This document shows positions 17,290 through 34,325 of a stretch of DNA of 64,000 nt, piece after piece; the stretch's first letter is position 1, and each line of letters begins with the position of its first letter. The position numbers and the translations under genes are program-made. Below the pieces are notes generated by a model. The model had not been told where the DNA came from. It saw nothing but the letters and a program-made list of their open reading frames with translations, and ran no database searches. This DNA is from Muscardinus avellanarius (lineage: Eukaryota; Chordata; Mammalia; Rodentia; Gliridae): positions 65,258,234 to 65,322,233 of the forward strand of contig OY726567.1 in NCBI GenBank assembly GCA_963383645.1, read 5' to 3'.

Positions 17290-18529
17290 TATTTATTTAT
17301 TTAATTTTAATAAAATATGTATATATATCCTTAAATTTTAATAAACGTGTACTTTCTGAAGAGATGAAGTATAAGTATTTGATAACATGTCAGTAGCTGT
17401 TCACAATTTTTAAAGTGGGATAAGTGCTCATATGTATGGCAAAAAAAAAATTTGCCAAAACCTATAAGAAATATCCCATTGATAAAAGAATAATGCATGT
17501 ATTTACCCCAGTAATAAGGAATGAGATAGGCATTTGCTGTTGACACTTGTATTCAGCATGGCGCTGAAGGCCCCAATAAGTTGGAAGACTGGATGTTGAC
17601 AAAGGCAAATCTTTCCTCCTCAAGTGTATTTACCTGAGCCGTTTTGCCCCAGAGATGGCAAGCGCTCTCACAAGGCTCCAAGGGGAGCACACAGCTCTTC
17701 AGTGCCAGCAAGCTCCTCCGGGGGCCAGCGTGGTCCAAGAGCAGAGCTCCACTCAGCAGGGGGAGGGGCTGGCTCAGGCCACTTGAGGCTCCCCGCTCTT
17801 ACCTCATGCCCCATTTGGGAAGTGTAGTGACTCCTCCTTCATGCAGGATCCAAGGAACCTTCAGGGATCTCTGGGAAACTGCTGTACTCTGAGCTGCGGG
17901 GCAACCCTGCGGTCCTCCTCCGCAGACACACAAAGAGTAAAGGGACCGGAAAAACATTAGCCCTGGCAAGACCCCAAACCCTCAAATGAGGATGTCAGGG
18001 GACAGCTTGAAAGCCTGCATCTATGGAATGTACTCCAGGGCTTCCCAACCATTATCAGTCAAGGATCCGGCGAGCTGAGGGAAAGACGCACAGAGAGAAA
18101 AAGACCCCAGCGTGAAGCTCAACGTGGACCCTCCGGGTCAGGCAGCTCAGCATCTCCCTCCTGTGACCCCCCAGGCTCAGATTCAGCCACACAGCGCTGG
18201 TGTTTGTGGATCCTCTGCAACGACTGACTCTGAGCAGCTGCGACCAGCCGTCTTTCACATTTCCAGAACCAAAGCTGGAAATTGGGGAACGGGAATCTAG
18301 GGGCACAGAGAAGGGCCCCTTTAGTTCAGCTGCTATGTCAGTCAGCAGTGTGTTGCTGTAAGAAAATAACTGAGACGATCAATTTAGTAAGAGGATAGGT
18401 GGTGATGGGAGGTTTTGCACCACCACAGGCTCCCGCCACGATGTCCTGCCCTGGGAAATCAGCCACTCAAGGTCTATCTGGGGTCTAGTCCTCAGAGTTC
18501 AAGCAGTCTCTCTGGACCACAATGTATGT

Positions 18530-18579
<50 letters not shown>

Positions 18580-19115
18580 AGATTAAACCCAGGAGCATAC
18601 TACATTCAAGCTACACCACCAGCTTTGTTGTATGTTTCTTTTATCCAAAGCAGGGTCTTTCTAAGTTGCTGAGGGTCTCACTAAATTGCTGAAGGTGGCC
18701 TTGGACCTGCAATCCTCTAGTCTCAGGCTCCCGATACTGTGACTGTGGGCATAAGCCGCCTCAGGCAGCCCGTGGTATATTTCTGAGCCTGTGATTAACC
18801 TGCCCGGTAACTACATCTATTTGACTACCAAGGAATTACATTAAATTCCCTTTCTGGACCCTCCAAAAAGATAAATATCATAGGGTTGAGTCCAGCCATA
18901 TAGGCTGGAGCCTAAATTCTGCTTTAGTGGAGTGGGATTCAGGCCAGGCTGGAAGGGCTGTGACCTGGGGGACCTCAGGTTCAGACTGAGATGTCATCAT
19001 GGAGCCTGGACCCTCCTGAGCCACACCCTGGGAGAAGCAGAGCCTGACCAGGGAGGGGCTGGCTCCATGTGCTGGGTGCACAACAGTGGGACCCGGAAGG
19101 CAGCAGCAGCCCATT
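17290..19115 (+). repeat. Duplicon copy C, truncated
   Basis: Third copy of the pseudogene 5' flank. It follows copies A and B through 'gggacccggaaggcagcagcag' and stops just short of where the signal exon lies in the others, running into unrelated sequence at about 19115. It contains a SINE with a (GT)n run at 18532-18574. No Ig exons follow. Confidence 0.65.
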
Positions 19116-19228
19116 AGAAAATTTGACAGGAAAAAACATTGAGTATTCCCAGTTTCCAGGGATGGCTGGCAAAGCCCCTTGGAACCATCAGAACCCTCCC
19201 AATATCCTTCCTCCATAACGTCCTGACT

Positions 19229-19391
19229 CTAATTCCTTCCTTCCTTCCTTCCTTCCTTCCTTCCTTCCTTCTCTTTTTCTTTCTCTCTCTCTCTATTCCT
19301 TCCTTCCTTCCTTCTCTTTTTCTTTCTCTCTCTCTCTATTCCTTCCTTCCTCTTTCTTTCTACCTTTCTACATTTCTTTCTTTCTCTTTCT

Positions 19392-19426
<35 letters not shown>

Positions 19427-19467
19427 CTCTCTATTCCTTCCTTCCTCTTTCTACCTTTCTTTCTACC

Positions 19468-19543
<76 letters not shown>

Positions 19544-19550
19544 TTTTTCT
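19229..19550. repeat. CT-rich satellite (CCTT/CTTT)n
   Basis: Long polypyrimidine tract of interrupted (TTCC)n, (TTTC)n and (TC)n arrays. The long open frame across it is low-complexity and not a gene. An antisense SINE follows (about 19550-19735). Confidence 0.9.
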
Positions 19551-19984
19551 GTGAGGTACTGAAGATTGAACTTAGGGGTATTCTACCTCCAAGCTACACC
19601 CCAGCCCAATTTCAATTTTTTTTTTTTCATTTTGAAGCAGCTTCTTGATAAGATTCTGAGGCTGTTCTCAAACCTCTGGTCCTCCTGTCTCAGCCTTCTA
19701 AGTATTGGAGTTACAAATGTGCACCACCACACTTGGCTGAGTCTAATTTCTATTTTCTTCTGGATGACTGGAGAGTCACTTTGGAAAGAACCACCAGAAA
19801 CATTTAATTCCACATATTTTACTGTGTGTTAAATATTCTCTCATCTCTGCATTTAACCTGTTGTTGTAAAGATGAATGATCAAACTCATGCTAATAATAA
19901 ATAGTAAAATATTATAAAAAGGTGAAAGATACAATAAAAGAAAATTGAAGATTTAATAAAAAAGGAAATTTGAAATTATCTCAA

Positions 19985-20205
19985 GACAAGTCAGACGTGG
20001 TGGTGCACACATGTAATCTCAGTCATTGGGAGGCTGAGACAGTAAGATCCCAGGTTTGAGGCCAGCCTCAGCACCCTAGGGAGATCCTCAGTAACTTAGA
20101 GAGACCCTCAGCAACTTACTGAGACTTTGTTTCAAAATACATAAGGCTGAGGTATAGCTCTGAAGTGAATGTCCCTGAGTTCAATTCCCAGTAGCAAAAA
20201 AAAAA
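19985..20205 (+). repeat. SINE, sense
   Basis: From 'agtcagacgtggtggtgc' to 'gagttcaattcccagtagc' plus a poly(A) run. Confidence 0.75.
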
Positions 20206-20469
20206 AAAAAAAAATTGAAAAATTGAAAAATTTCTTAAGACAAACTAACAACATAACAAATCAAAAGTTCTGAGATGAATGTGTGGATGTTACAGTGTAG
20301 ACCATATAATTAGCATGCTGGAGGCCTGGTTTCAATCCCCAGAAACAAAACTAAAAAAAAAAAAATCAACTAAGAACTTACAGGATAAAGCCAAAGAAGC
20401 ACTAAGAGGGAAGTGTACAGTGATAAATAATCACATTTAAAATAAAGATTTCAAATAAGCCCACACTTC

Positions 20470-20666
20470 CTTTTTTTTTTTTTTTTGGTGATACTGGGGT
20501 TCCTGGAAACCCTTCTACCTCCGAGCTACACTCCCAGACCTATTTTATATTTTATATTTGGAAACAGGGTCTCTTAAGCCAGCGCGGCTGGCTTCGAACC
20601 TGCGCGATCCTCCTGTCTCTGCCTCCCAAGCGCGGGGATTACAAGCGTGCACCACCACGCCCGGCT
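20470..20666 (-). repeat. B1-dID SINE, antisense
   Basis: Poly(T), ID part 'ctggggttcctggaaaccc', then B1 head ending 'ccaccacgcccggct'. Few differences from the other young copies. Confidence 0.85.
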
Positions 20667-20674
20667 CTACACTT

Positions 20675-21655
20675 CTTTTTTTATTGATGCGTTGCATTGT
20701 AATCATACATCACGATGAGGTTCAGAGTGATAGATCATGCATGCCTGGGACATTGCACTCTCATTTTTATTAGATTCTCTTTTCTTAGATTGTCTTTACA
20801 TTCATACAAATAACTCGCTGTATGAACAAAAGCTGTTTGTATAGTTACCACACTGGGTCTCCCCTTTCTCTGCCCCCTCCCCATTCCACTAGGGTCTTTC
20901 CTTATTTATCGGAGGTCTTCTTTGTTCCCAGTTTCTCTCTAGCTTCCACATATGAGTGAAAACATGGCCTTTTGCTTTCTGTGACTTGCATATCTCACAA
21001 AGCATATATTTTTGAGTTCCAGCCACTTTCCTGTAAGTGACATAATAGCATTATTTTTATAGCTGAGTAGAATTCCATTGTGTGCATATACCATGATTTT
21101 GTAATCCATTCAGCTGTTGACGGACACCTAGGCTGGTTTCATAGTCTGGCTATGGTGAATTGAGCTGCTATAAACATGGAAATGCATGTTCCCTTATAGT
21201 AATCTGATTTCAATGCCTTTGGGAAGATCCTCAAGAGTGGCCAGGCTGGATTGTAGGGTGGCTCTTTTCCCAGACTTTTAAGGGACCTCCATACTGGTCT
21301 CTGTAGTGGTCATACTAATTTGCAATCCCACCCAAAGAGTTCCTATTTTCCTACATTCTTCCCAACATTTACTGTTGTTTGTCTTAGTGATGATTGCCAT
21401 TCTAATTGGGGTTAGGGGGAATCTCAAATGTAGTTTTGATTTGCATTTCCCTGACTGCTAATGAATTGAACATTTTTTTCACATATGTATTGGCCATTTG
21501 TATTTCTTTTTTTGAAAAGTGTCTATTTAAATCTATAGTTTATTTTTTACTGGGTTCTTTTTTATTATCAAGTTTTTTTTTAAAAGCTGCCTATATATTT
21601 TAGATACTAATCCTCTAACAGATGGGTAGCTTGAAAAGATTTTCTCCCATTCTAT
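20675..21655 (-). mobile_element. L1 3' fragment, antisense
   Basis: The minus strand ends in an L1-type 3' terminus ('attacaatgcaacgcatcaa' plus A tail). Upstream it has typical late-ORF2/3'UTR text (antisense 'cttccacatatgagtgaaaac', 'attccattgtgtgcatatacc'). It is heavily decayed with no long open frame. Confidence 0.75.
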
Positions 21656-21659
21656 AGGC

Positions 21660-21823
21660 CTCTTTTATTTTTTGGTGGTACTGGGGATTGAACCCAGGGT
21701 CATTCTACCCACAAGCTGCACCCTGAACCCTACTTTTCTTTCTTTCTTTCTCTTTCTTTCTTTCTTTCTTTCTTTCTTCCTTCCTTCCTTCCTTCCTTCC
21801 TTCCTTCCTTCCTTCCTTCCTTC

Positions 21824-21854
<31 letters not shown>

Positions 21855-22365
21855 TTTCTTTCTCTTTCTTTCGCAGTACTGGGGATGAAATCCAGGGGCA
21901 GTCTACCTCCTAGCTACATCCCCCTGCCCTATTTTTTATTCTTTATAAACAGGGTCTCACTAAGTTGTGGAGGGCCTCACTAAGTAGCTGAGGCCGTCCG
22001 TGAACCGTGATCCTTTGGTCTCAGCCTCCCGAATGCTGGGATAACAAGCGTGCACCACCACACCCGGCTCCCAGCCCTATTTTTTATTCTTTATTTTTGA
22101 AACAGGGTCTCACTGAGTTGCAAAGGGCCTCACTAAGTAGCTGAGGTTGTCTGCGAACCACGATCCTCCTGTCTCAGCCTCCCCAAAGCTGGTGTTACAA
22201 GCGTGCGCCATCACGCCTGGCTCATTTTTTGTTTTGAAACAGGGTCTCACTAGGTTGCTGAGAGTCCCTCTACATTGCTGAGGCTATTCCTGACCCCATA
22301 ATTCTCCTTTCTCAGTGACCCAAGTACTGGGATTACAGGAGTGTACCACCATGCCCAGCTATGAC
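21660..22365 (-). repeat. Stacked antisense SINEs split by a (CTTT/CCTT)n tract
   Basis: Three partial B1/ID copies ('tgaacccagggtcattctac', 'aaatccaggggcagtctac', and a third ending 'ccaccatgcccagc'). A pyrimidine microsatellite (about 21735-21872) lies between the first two. Confidence 0.75.
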
Positions 22366-22504
22366 AGATTCATTTCTAATGGCCTATTTATTCCCAATAC
22401 ACTGTCTGTTGTCTTATCTCAGCTGGGGGGTCTCCCTTCCCTGTACCTGTCTTACAGACAGGGGTTCTCCCAGAGCTACCCCGGGAATCAAGCCTGACAG
22501 GGAC

Positions 22505-23020
22505 TGTTGCAGCTTTCCCTCAACCCCCTGTGGGGTCAGGACTGAGGAATAGAGATCAAGGGAAAAGAAGACAGTAAAGAGGGACACAGGGGACCGGAGG
22601 CTTGGAAGCACAATAGGTGTTTATTATGCAGCTGGGCAGCATATTTATATCATACAGAACTACCAAGAACCCTTTAACCCACGTCAGCAATACACATCAG
22701 GCGTGCACAGCATGCAACCCACGTTAAAGCATACCTGGCGCCACAGAGTCTGCTCAAAGCACAAGCAAGGGTGGAGGTCCTTCTGGGCAGAATGAACAGC
22801 TAGGAGCTTATCAGGCAGAATATGCACAGAATTTAAGGATGGGAAAAGTCATAGACAAAGCAATGGGGAAGTAAAAGGAGCCAGACACGCTAAAATTAGC
22901 CTAGGTGACAAGGCAGAGGATGAACGCCTGAGGGCAGCTTGCTGTTCTTCATGCACCAAAGGGCTTAGGGAGTGATCTCAGACTCTCGTGACTAGACTGT
23001 CAGCACTCTGTCCCCCAACA
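22505..23020 (-). mobile_element. 3' LTR of a class II endogenous retrovirus, antisense
   Basis: The 516-bp block begins TGTTG and ends CAACA on either strand, the terminal inverted repeat expected of a betaretrovirus-like LTR. A purine-rich tract (aaaagggggaac on the minus strand) abuts it at 23021-23036, in the position of a polypurine primer. A minus-strand AATAAA lies near 22620. The env reading frame stops inside the LTR at 22992. No 5' LTR, gag or pol is present in the window. Confidence 0.8.
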
Positions 23021-25100
23021 GTTCCCCCTTTTCGTTATATATCACAGAGGTAAGAGCCACTAGGGCTTGACGTCCCTTATCTGTCAAGAAATGTTTCTTG
23101 ATCAGAAGAAAAATGAAAAGCACTGAATATACACTTAAAATCCATGCAGTAGCTCCACTGCTTAAGCTATGTGTTAGACTCTGCCACCAATTATGTGGAT
23201 CTAATCCACTTGATCTGTTAGCAAGCCAGATGCCAGCTCTTCCATGGAGGTGGAATTGGGCAATTAGAGGAGACAGCTTCATTAATTTCTTGGTGCGATT
23301 TATCAATAGAAACAGTCAAATTATGATGAATATCTCATAAATGAATTTTTATTTATTTATTTTATTTATTTCTTTTTTTGTGGTACTGGGGTTCCTGGAA
23401 GCCCTTCTACCTCCGGGCTACGCTCCCAGATCTATTTTTTTATATTTTTATTTGGAAACAGGGTCTCCTAAGCCAGCGCGCGCGGCTGGCTTCGAACCTG
23501 CGCGATCCTCCTGTCTCTGCCTCCCAAGCGTGGGGATTACAAGCGTGCGCCACCACGCCCGGCATAAATGAATTTTTAACGTATCCCATTTATGTTTAGA
23601 AACATAGAACCTTTGAGGAGTAATACAAATTTGAGTGCTATTTCAATCACATCTTAATATTTGCCTTTGAGTGACTAATATTTGCTCACTTAGCCAGGTG
23701 ACAGCTTGACCTAACTCTTCGACCTTATCCCTAAGCTCTTTATCAATTAAATGTTATTTTGCCCAAAGATTATGAGACTATTTATGTCATTTTTTTTTTT
23801 ACAAACTCTTTGGTTTTTACAGAGGAATAACGGGCTACCCCAGCAATAGAGGCGGTGCTTACAATGGCAATCAATCCTAGAATAGCTAGTATTACCCATA
23901 TAACAAACCTTTTGGCTCTTCCGCCTAAGTTTTTAATAAGATGAGCCACAAGTCTATCCATAAGTGATGCTTGCCAAGGCCACCCAAGAGACACAGGAAA
24001 GCATACACTGCTATGAGCTCATAATACAATTACATCAGCATGACGATGAGACACAAGTGTATCGTTGATGTTGCCATAGAAACCAGGTTTTCATTATAAT
24101 TAAATAGCAACTTTCCCACAGCTAATACAAAAGGCACTTTAACCCAAGCAGTAACTGGTCTATAGATGCCTTGAGCAAAAGACAAAGTAGATGCTGAGGT
24201 TTTTTTTGCCAGAAAAATTTCCAGTCCAAAGTTCAATGGAAGCAGAGGCAGCAGCTTAATTTCCGTAAGTCCCATTGAGGGGGTCCAAAGGTGTGATCTT
24301 CGAGCTCAATTTCTAGGTGGGCCCATCTGTAATCAATCCATCCAGGTAGCAAAGAAGAGAAAGTAGTACTTTTTTAATCTGTGGATTTAAATCTCCAGTT
24401 TATAGCAATGGAAGATGCAAAGTGGGTACAGCTGCTATCCAGCTCTGTGCATGCCCTAAGGAAACGCTCCCGAGGTCCCCAATCAATAGATGTATGATTA
24501 TGGACAAATTTTTTTTAATACTAGATTGACATTTATTCCAAAGAAAAGGTGAGTCTGAGAAGAAAGAGAGGTTATTATATGTAAACACTGGGAAGGGTGG
24601 CTCTGATCCTTTGCCCACAAACAGGAGGTGACTCACATTAAACTGTATGGATTTAGTCTTCGGCATTTTCATTTGCATTCTGTGATGGTTCTGCGGAGGT
24701 AAAATATACATCCACTCCTGATCCCCCTTAGACAAACACAACCCAGAGCCCACACAAAAAGGAGGCTCATTATACCCCAGAGTAAAATTGTAAAAGGCCC
24801 CCTCCTTCTCAGGGAAAAGTGCCATCCTGGGAGATGAGAGGATGGTGTCAGAATGGAAAGAAAATGTTCATTCCAGCCAACCACCCGCAACAAGGGAGGA
24901 TGAGGAATGTAGGCCCAAGACTGATAGGCACCTGTTTGCGTCAGCATGAGACTGAGGATGACAATCATAGCAAGAAACAGATTTTTTGGAGTAAGCTCTC
25001 AACCTGTGTTCATGAGGACCTGAGGCCCTTGGTCAGTAAGGGTTATTATCTGTCCCCGCCAGGCCTGAGCCACTGCCGGGACATCCTGGAGGTTGAGAGC
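22992..25100 (-). pseudogene. Endogenous retrovirus env remnant (class II, betaretrovirus-like)
   Basis: Three minus-strand blocks in order resemble an envelope gene: a surface-unit start (about 24400-25100), a middle block with a hydrophobic fusion-peptide-like stretch (23782-23994), and a C-terminal block with a membrane anchor and short tail ending at 22992. They lie in different frames, separated by stops. A B1-dID SINE has inserted at 23352-23563. The gene is therefore broken in several places. Assignment to class II rests on the LTR ends and the general layout of the anchor and fusion-peptide regions. Confidence 0.7.
23352..23563 (-). mobile_element. B1-dID SINE inserted in the ERV env
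   Basis: Perfect 15-bp target-site duplication ATAAATGAATTTTTA at 23337-23351 and 23564-23578. The element lies antisense on +, so it runs in the same direction as env. It shows the full dimer: B1 head ('gccgggcgtggtggcgc' on minus) and ID tail. Confidence 0.92.
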
Positions 25101-25736
25101 AGCCATGGCCTGCACTGGAATCTCTAATGTTGGCCAACCTCGATCCTACTGTCTCAGCCTCCCAAATGCTGGGATTAAAAGTGTGAGCCACCACATCTGG
25201 CGAGAACTTAATATATTTATATAATCATGTACCACATGCTTGGGAGACTCTTGCCAGATACCCCATTCCCCCTTTTTATTTGAAATGTTTACTTCACCAA
25301 GGTGCCTTTTTCTCTTCCCTTCCCCCTCCCTTTCCACGGTGCTACTGGTCTCCCTTCTCATTTATCTGAAGTCCCTTTTCTTTCCTAATTTCCCCAAACT
25401 GTGTTTACCTCGGTCTAGAAATAAACTGTGGCTAAGCCTCCCCATGTTCCAGGCACCGCTGACCCATGACTCTGAGGTTTGGAACGACAGCTTCTAAAAG
25501 AGGCAGAGACTAGATGTTGATGCTGAAGATAATATGGGCCATGGATGAGGAGCAGGCATTAAGTAGTAGGCAGCCCAACCAATCAGGAGAGCCCTGCCCA
25601 AGGAAACAGGGCCAGCGAAGAGGCCAGAAGGGCTCAGAAGTCTGTTTCCAGGAAGGGGGTTGGGATTCTTGCTGAGAAGAAAAAGAGGAAGTCCACCCAG
25701 GGGATGGTTCAGCAGAGGACACCCATAGCTAGAGCC

Positions 25737-25804
25737 AGGACAAGAGCAGTTTCCATCCTACCTCCCTGCACCTGTCCCTGTGCTCACCCAGGACGGAGCT
25801 CCAG
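25737..25804 (+). promoter_or_regulatory. Putative 5' UTR exon of the 26340 gene
   Basis: The same conserved block as at 5941-6016, ending 'acggagctccag|gtgag'. The upstream flank from about 25400 also matches the other gene 5' flanks. Confidence 0.5.
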
Positions 25805-26339
25805 GTGAGCTGCGCGTCAGTGCTCAGCATCTCTGCTGCTCTGTGTCCACCTGCAGTAGGAGCCTGCATCTTCCCCGCAGCATTTTCAGAGCGGGGCTGA
25901 TGACTGGCCATGGTGGGGACCCCACAGCGCTGTGAAGATAGACAGGCTGGAGGAGGAGAGGGGCTCATGGGGAGGTTCTAAGAGGAAGAACCGGCCTTCA
26001 GTATCACTCACCTGGAAGGGGCTGCTCAGGAAGAACCAGGTGTATTTTTTGCTATGTCCTGGCCCTAAGTAAGGACAGACACACAGGCAGAGGATGGGGC
26101 CAGGGGAGACCTAGTTACTGTCTGAGCTATCTTCAGAGAGCCTGGAGCTTGCTCAGCCCAGCCCTGGGGCAATGAGAGCCATGATCCTGGGGAGCAGTTC
26201 CCTTTTCTGCACATTGGCTGCTGATGTGACAACATGATTTGCAGGACCCGGCCCCTGAGCCCACATCCTGTTTCTCTGTCTCCTGCTGGGCACTATAATC
26301 TCCTCCATCTGCACATCCAGACCACTGGGAGGGGACGCC

Positions 26340-31046
<4,707 letters not shown>

Positions 31047-31774
31047 ACAGAAGACAGAGCAGGGCTCTGCTCAGAGTCTTGATGAATCATGAGGTCCTGA
31101 AAGAAAACCCAGGCATCCATGGGGAACTGTTTTCTGGAGCATGTCCAGAGCACAGGACTCTGGTTCAGTGCAGGGAACTGGCTAGATTTGGAGCTGAGAC
31201 ACTCCTGCTGTGCTGTGTGGCTATCCTTCAGTCCTGCTTAGACCCCTGCTGATGGGCCCTCCTCTCTCCTCACCTCCAGGACCTGAGTCCATCCAGGGGC
31301 AAGGCTGGGTCTTGGCTCTGTGCAGCTCATGCTCAGCATCTTCATGGATCACTGCCTCATTTTAGTAAGCACCTTCCAAAACATGCATTAATGAGACGCC
31401 GTCCTTGCAGCTGAGAAGGTGGAGCTTGTCTCCAGTAACAGAGCAAAGGAGCTAACATCACATTCCAGCCAGAATGCAGAGTGAGGACCACTGCTCTCTC
31501 TGCAGCCTCAACCCTTCCACGTTCATTGGATGCTCTTGTGTAGTTTCTCCTGCAATACAATGTCTTGGAATTCATGCTGTGGTGTAGGAAGGAGCAGTCT
31601 TGGGAGCAACTGTGAACTGTCTCTAAAAAAGTCACTTTTTATATAAACAAGTTCTGATTTATGCCACTGCAGTCATTTATACAGAGCTCAGAAGCCACAC
31701 ACAGAACTGGCTTTGGGTTTTTGAATTTCAAATTCCACTGTTCATTGCTGGCTAATTGAAAAGCAAATGACTTG

Positions 31775-32585
31775 GCCAGCGAGGCCGGCATCGGAGCCTG
31801 CCGTGAGGCATGGCCGGTGCTGGGGCCTCCTAGGCCGGGAACGGAACCTGCCGCGGGGTTAGGCCGGTGCTGGGACCAACAAGGCCGGCATTGGACCCTG
31901 CCGTGAGGCTAGGCCGGTGCTGGGGCCTCCAAGGCCAAGATTGGAATCCTGCCAAGGGGTTAGGGCGGTGCAGGGGCCAATGGCCAGCATCGGAGCCTGC
32001 CGTGAGGCAAGGCCACTCCTGCGGCCTCCAAGGCCGGGACCGAATCCAGCTTAGGGGTTAGACCGGTGCAGGGGCCAGCGAGACCAGAACTGGGGCCTCC
32101 CATGAGGCAAGGCCGCTGCTTGAGCCAGCAAGGTCTGGATCAGTCCACTGAGTAGCCAGGCCACTACTGGGGCCATCAAGAGTGGGATCGGTACTTGCAA
32201 CACAGCATGCACAGAGAAATATCGCAGAAAATATAAATCAGACGCTTCTCTTAATCAGCAATAACTAGGAGGAAAGGGGCAACAGGAAGAGGTTGAGCTA
32301 TAGAAAGGGCCCTATAGTGAAGCAACTAATGTGACCAATCAGAGGGTATGTAATACTGGAGGACGGAGCCTCTTTAAAACGCAGGAGGTACATAAACAAA
32401 TGTATCAAAGTAAATCACCAAAGAAGCATGGGATGGAGGGAGGGGGAGGGAATGGGATGGGGGCTGGAGGAGGGCTAACTGGATGATGTGTGCTTGTATA
32501 TCCTCTCAAGTCTTGTACTCCAATGTGATTGATATATGACTACAATGCACCAATTTAAAAAATAAATTAATTAATTAAAAAAAAA
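31775..32585 (+). mobile_element. SVA-like composite retroposon: GC-rich VNTR, promoter-like middle, L1-type 3' end
   Basis: Perfect 17-bp target-site duplication GAAAAGCAAATGACTTG (31758-31774 and 32586-32602) proves one insertion event. Inside, about nine imperfect ~50-bp GC-rich units (31775-32205) share cores such as 'aggccggtgctggggcc' and alternate '...gaggcaa' with '...ggggtta' endings. A middle part (about 32210-32395) has GACCAATCAG and CTTTAAAAC, resembling CCAAT and TATA-like elements. The right part carries a G-rich purine tract and 'actacaatgcaccaatt', matching L1 3' termini elsewhere here, then an A-rich tail. A second copy lies at 44361-45143. Confidence 0.85.
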
Positions 32586-32602
32586 GAAAAGCAAATGACT
32601 TG

Positions 32603-32606
<4 letters not shown>

Positions 32607-32669
<63 letters not shown>
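32607..32669. repeat. (CA)n(GA)n microsatellite
   Basis: CA dinucleotides pass directly into GA dinucleotides, starting just right of the composite retroposon. Confidence 0.9.
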
Positions 32670-32689
32670 TCTAGGGTGTTCTCTTTTCC

Positions 32690-33770
32690 TTCCTTGCAGG
32701 GAGATTGTTTGAAGGATGGATATGGGATATTGACCAATGTTCTTCACATATACTGTTGTGATTTTTTTCATGTAGTTTTTGTTTTTGACCCTGGGGCTGT
32801 GATGGATAATAATGATTGTTTCTTGAATGCCAAGCTGTCTCTGCACACCTGGGATGAACCTCACCTGGTCACAGCGTGTCATTCTTTCTACACATTATCA
32901 GATTCTCCTTGCTAATGCCATCCTGGATCACTTATCCACGTAAAATGTTCTGAGAAATCTATGGATTGGCAATTACGTGACTAAGCAAACATCACAGAGT
33001 ATCCTTACACAAAGCAAGGTGGCTGTGATGTCACCAGGTGGAGTACTCTCATGGGATTACAGTTTTGTGGGACAGTCTTAGGGGCTGTCATTGGCTGCGA
33101 TGTTATTACGTGGACAGGACTGTATTTAGCTGAGTACGTTGCATCTGTGTTTCTGAGAGACCCTGGTCTGTAGTTTCACTGTCTTGCAATGTCTTTGTCT
33201 GGTTTTGGTGTTAAGATTATGCTTGTCTGATGGAATGAGTTGGGAGGTGTTCCCTCTCACTTCATCCTCTGGAATGGGCTAAAGGAGGAATGCATAATTA
33301 ACCTGTTATTTGTTAATAATATTCATCAATTCCATCCACAGGGCTCTTTCTATCTTTATGTAGATCAAGTTTCTGATCAATGTAATTTTTCTTTCCCTCT
33401 GAGGACCTTAGTTTTAACATTTCTTTCAAGTTAAGTCTACTGCCAAGAAATCCTGAGAAAGTCTTTATCTGAGAAAGTCTTTCTCCTTCACTATGAAGAA
33501 TGAGTTCCCAGGGTAGGGAATTCTAGGTTAGTTCTTCTTTCTTTCAGCATTTCAAACCTTTTACAGACTCTCTCTTGCTTGAGCAGTGTCTGAGGGGGTC
33601 ACACCCACATCTGGTGTGCATCCCACTGCAGGTAAGTTAGATTTTCCCCCGACTTCTTTCAAGATTTTGTCACTGTTTTATTTCTGGCAGCCTGCGGTCA
33701 CGCACCTAGGTGCTGTGTTTCTGGCAGTCTCCTGAGTGGTGTCTCTTGGCTTCCTGGGTTGTGTTTTGGT
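32690..33770 (-). mobile_element. Old L1 ORF2-like remnant, antisense
   Basis: Phrases such as 'tttggtgttaagattatgc' and 'gatggaatgagttgggagg' resemble antisense L1 ORF2 text. Badly decayed, boundaries approximate. Confidence 0.45.
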
Positions 33771-33779
33771 GTCTGACAT

Positions 33780-33910
33780 TCACTCTGGAAATCACAGATT
33801 CCAGGCCAGCCTCAGCAACTTAGCAAGACCTTGTTTCAAAATGAAAATGGCTGGTGGTGTAGTTCGGGATAGAAAGGAAAGTAAGCCCCTGGGTCCAACC
33901 TCCAGTGCTC

Positions 33911-33972
<62 letters not shown>

Positions 33973-33976
33973 AAGA
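33780..33976 (+). repeat. SINE fragment with (GA)n
   Basis: SINE-like 'caggccagcctcagcaactt' leads to an ID tail, then a (GA)n run at about 33914-33968. Confidence 0.7.
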
Positions 33977-34114
33977 ATGGTACAAAGAAACTACAAAAGA
34001 TTCAGAAAACAATTAACTAAAAGGATATAGTAAGTCCTCACAATAATTACTTTAAGTGTAAATGAATTAAATTTTCTAATCAAAAGATACAGAAGGGCTG
34101 AATAGATTAAATTT

Positions 34115-34325
34115 ATTTTTATTTTATTTGTGGCACTAGGAATGGAACTCTGGGGTGTTCTACCTCCAAGCTACACTATCAGAACTTTTTTTTTTTGAAA
34201 CAGTATCTCACTAAATTGCTGGAAGTCTCACTTAGTAGCTGAGGCTGTTCTCAAACCTGCAATCCTCGTGTCTCAGCCTCCCAAGAACTGGGATTACAAA
34301 TGCATGTCATGGCACTGGCTTAAAT
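34115..34325 (-). repeat. SINE, antisense
   Basis: From 'tggcactaggaatggaactc' to 'tgcatgtcatggcactggc'. Diverged copy. Confidence 0.65.

Noticed and set aside
19139..19648. 169-codon open frame rich in Ser, Phe and Leu
   Set aside because: It is a translation of the CT-rich satellite.
31775..32205. Regular ~50-bp repeats resembling a CRISPR-like array
   Set aside because: The units are contiguous, GC-rich and imperfect, without unique spacers, and lie in a mammalian retroposon with an A tail and target-site duplication. This is a VNTR.
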